From the NCBI GenBank assembly GCA_902767065.1, contig CACXFW010000300.1, forward strand, positions 1 to 5,926: 5,926 bases of DNA. The letters run 5' to 3'. Below are positions 4,800 through 5,926 of this stretch, piece after piece. Every line of letters starts with the position of its first letter. Within the stretch, counting starts at the first letter, position 1. The stretch is from an uncultured Lachnospiraceae bacterium. Its GTDB lineage: Bacteria; Bacillota; Clostridia; Lachnospirales; Lachnospiraceae. Position numbers and translations under genes: made by a program. A model generated the notes under the pieces. It was not told the DNA's origin. It worked only from the letters and a program-made list of their open reading frames with translations, and did no database searches.

Positions 4800-5926
4800 A
4801 TGAGAGAGTGGAATCGAAGATACGCGAGGATGACGGTGCTGCTGAGCGTAGGGTTGCTCGTGGCGCTGTTTTTTGCATGTAATGTTTATGCTGGCTGGAA
4901 TACTTCCGGAAACGGGAAGACGGTTACCTATACGGATGAGACCGGAGAAAAAGCGACCGGCCTCAGACAGATCAGGGGACGCTTTTATTTCTTTGATGAG
5001 CGTGGAACCATGAAGACCGGATGGGTCGTCACTGAGGAGGGATACCGGTATTTCCAGACAGAAGGAAAAGTCGGCGCAGCGCTCGGAAGCATGGTACCCG
5101 GCGGAGTATTCAGAATCGGGAAGAACGTCTTCGGATTTGATGAAGAGGGGGTTCTTCTGACCGGATTTCAGACGGTGGGCAGTGACAGCTATTTCTTCAA
5201 AGAGGCTGGAAAGCCCGGAGTGCGCGGCAAGGCATTGACGGACCAGTTCCGGAATCTGGCGGACGGCCGAAGAGTCTATTTCCGGGAAGATGGCCGCATG
5301 GCGCTTAAGCAGTGGATCAAAAACCACACTTACTATGTGGATGAGACCGGTAACCTGCTGCGCTCCTGTATCACGGAGGACGGATATGTCCTCAAGGCGA
5401 ACGGAAAGGCGAAAAAGAAGCTGACCGAGTCTCAGTTCGTCAAGCTCGGCGCAAAATACTATTTTTACAAAAAAGGGAAGGGACTTCTGAAAAACCGCGT
5501 CTTCAAGTTCAGGCAGGATTACTATTATGTGAATGAAGACGGGGTCCGGCAGACCGGATGGATCAGCTGGGGAGGACATGATTACTATTTCCTGCAAAGC
5601 GGAAAGGCCGTCACGGGAAAGAGAACGATTGACGGGGAAGAATGGACCTTCGGCAGCGACGGAAAGCTTGAGGGATCCAGGGTGAAGCCGGGTGATGATC
5701 CGGAGGATCCGGAAGATGCGGCACCGGCGGATACCGGTACAAAGAATACGACCGGGAAGGCAAGCATCCTGATTTTGTGCGGCCACGGACAGGGAGATCC
5801 CGGAGCGGTCGGCTGCAATGGAAAGTATCAGGAGGCGGAATATACAAGGGATTTCGGGAAGCGGGTTTATGACGCTTTGCTGAAAAACGGAACCGTCAAT
5901 GTCCAGCTGTACAATACCAATTATGA
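4800..5926 (+). CDS. Secreted N-acetylmuramoyl-L-alanine amidase with cell-wall-binding-like repeats (truncated by window)
   Basis: An open frame of 375 codons runs off the right edge. The start ATG at 4800 has AGGGA (4788-4792) with 7 bases of spacing; the internal ATG at 4830 has none. Residues 12-31 are a hydrophobic signal segment ending in VYA, a likely signal-peptidase I site. Residues about 50-292 are about eleven degenerate repeats of the aromatic-turn type (YYF-x(2-4)-G-x(2)-xTGW, for example FYFFDERGTMKTGW and YYYVNEDGVRQTGW), like the CW/choline-binding repeats that hold enzymes on the wall. A D/E/P/T-rich linker (298-320) leads to an Amidase_3-type domain. ILILCGHGQGDPGAVG (323-338) carries the first zinc histidine H329, and QEAEYTRDF (344-352) carries the likely zinc glutamate, E345 or E347. 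The enzyme would cut the MurNAc-L-Ala bond of peptidoglycan outside the cell. The rest of the catalytic domain, including the later His and Glu, lies beyond the window. Confidence 0.9.
   Translation, partial: MREWNRRYARMTVLLSVGLLVALFFACNVYAGWNTSGNGKTVTYTDETGEKATGLRQIRGRFYFFDERGTMKTGWVVTEEGYRYFQTEGKVGAALGSMVPGGVFRIGKNVFGFDEEGVLLTGFQTVGSDSYFFKEAGKPGVRGKALTDQFRNLADGRRVYFREDGRMALKQWIKNHTYYVDETGNLLRSCITEDGYVLKANGKAKKKLTESQFVKLGAKYYFYKKGKGLLKNRVFKFRQDYYYVNEDGVRQTGWISWGGHDYYFLQSGKAVTGKRTIDGEEWTFGSDGKLEGSRVKPGDDPEDPEDAAPADTGTKNTTGKASILILCGHGQGDPGAVGCNGKYQEAEYTRDFGKRVYDALLKNGTVNVQLYNTNY

Noticed and set aside
4866..4881. Lipobox at LFFAC, making the amidase a lipoprotein.
   Set aside because: Position -3 is Phe instead of Leu/Val/Ile and -2 is Phe. 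The VYA site four residues later is a better signal-peptidase I site.
4719..5786. Long - strand open frame opposite the amidase gene.
   Set aside because: The + strand frame has a signal peptide, repeats and zinc-binding motifs. The antisense frame has no recognisable domain.

Overview
The window looks like a moderately GC-rich Bacillota chromosome, most likely a clostridial lineage such as Lachnospiraceae. The reasons are a Gram-positive-type primary sigma factor of about 377 residues, strong AGGAGG-like ribosome binding sites, sigma-A-type promoters, and a secreted amidase with clostridial-style aromatic/glycine cell-wall repeats. The placement is inferred from protein style and not from a marker gene. 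All convincing genes lie on the + strand.

Layout. Positions 1-135 hold three successive hairpins, the last being a convincing intrinsic terminator. They close off an upstream transcript whose gene lies outside or only at the very edge of the window. A sigma-A-type promoter (218-246) follows and drives an RpoD-family sigma factor (336-1469). Only 52 bases later, with no terminator between, begins a secreted glycoside-hydrolase-like protein (1522-3276, probably DUF5722, TIM-barrel with two candidate catalytic glutamates and a C-terminal beta-rich domain). After a 66-base gap comes a DUF362-family protein (3343-4509) with a cysteine-rich C-terminal tail. Its start region is built from three tandem copies of a short ATG-plus-Shine-Dalgarno unit.

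The stop codon of the DUF362 gene is embedded in the -35 box of a strong promoter (4506-4535). The 290 bases between the two large genes (4510-4799) are not empty. They hold a second TATAAT, a 10-base palindrome, a well-placed ribosome binding site with a 31-codon Cys/Arg-rich reading frame, a long hairpin, and a 36-codon GTG reading frame whose sequence looks protein-like. This stretch is either a leader for the next gene, one or two small genes, or gene debris. Finally, a secreted N-acetylmuramoyl-L-alanine amidase with an array of cell-wall-binding-like repeats (4800 onward) runs off the right edge just after its first zinc-binding motifs.

Functionally, two of the four large genes encode exported proteins acting on carbohydrate or peptidoglycan outside the cell. 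A sigma factor gene sits directly upstream with apparent read-through. No mobile element, CRISPR array, tRNA or rRNA was seen. The least explained parts are the 4510-4799 interval, the Cys-rich DUF362 tail, and the hairpin block at the left edge.
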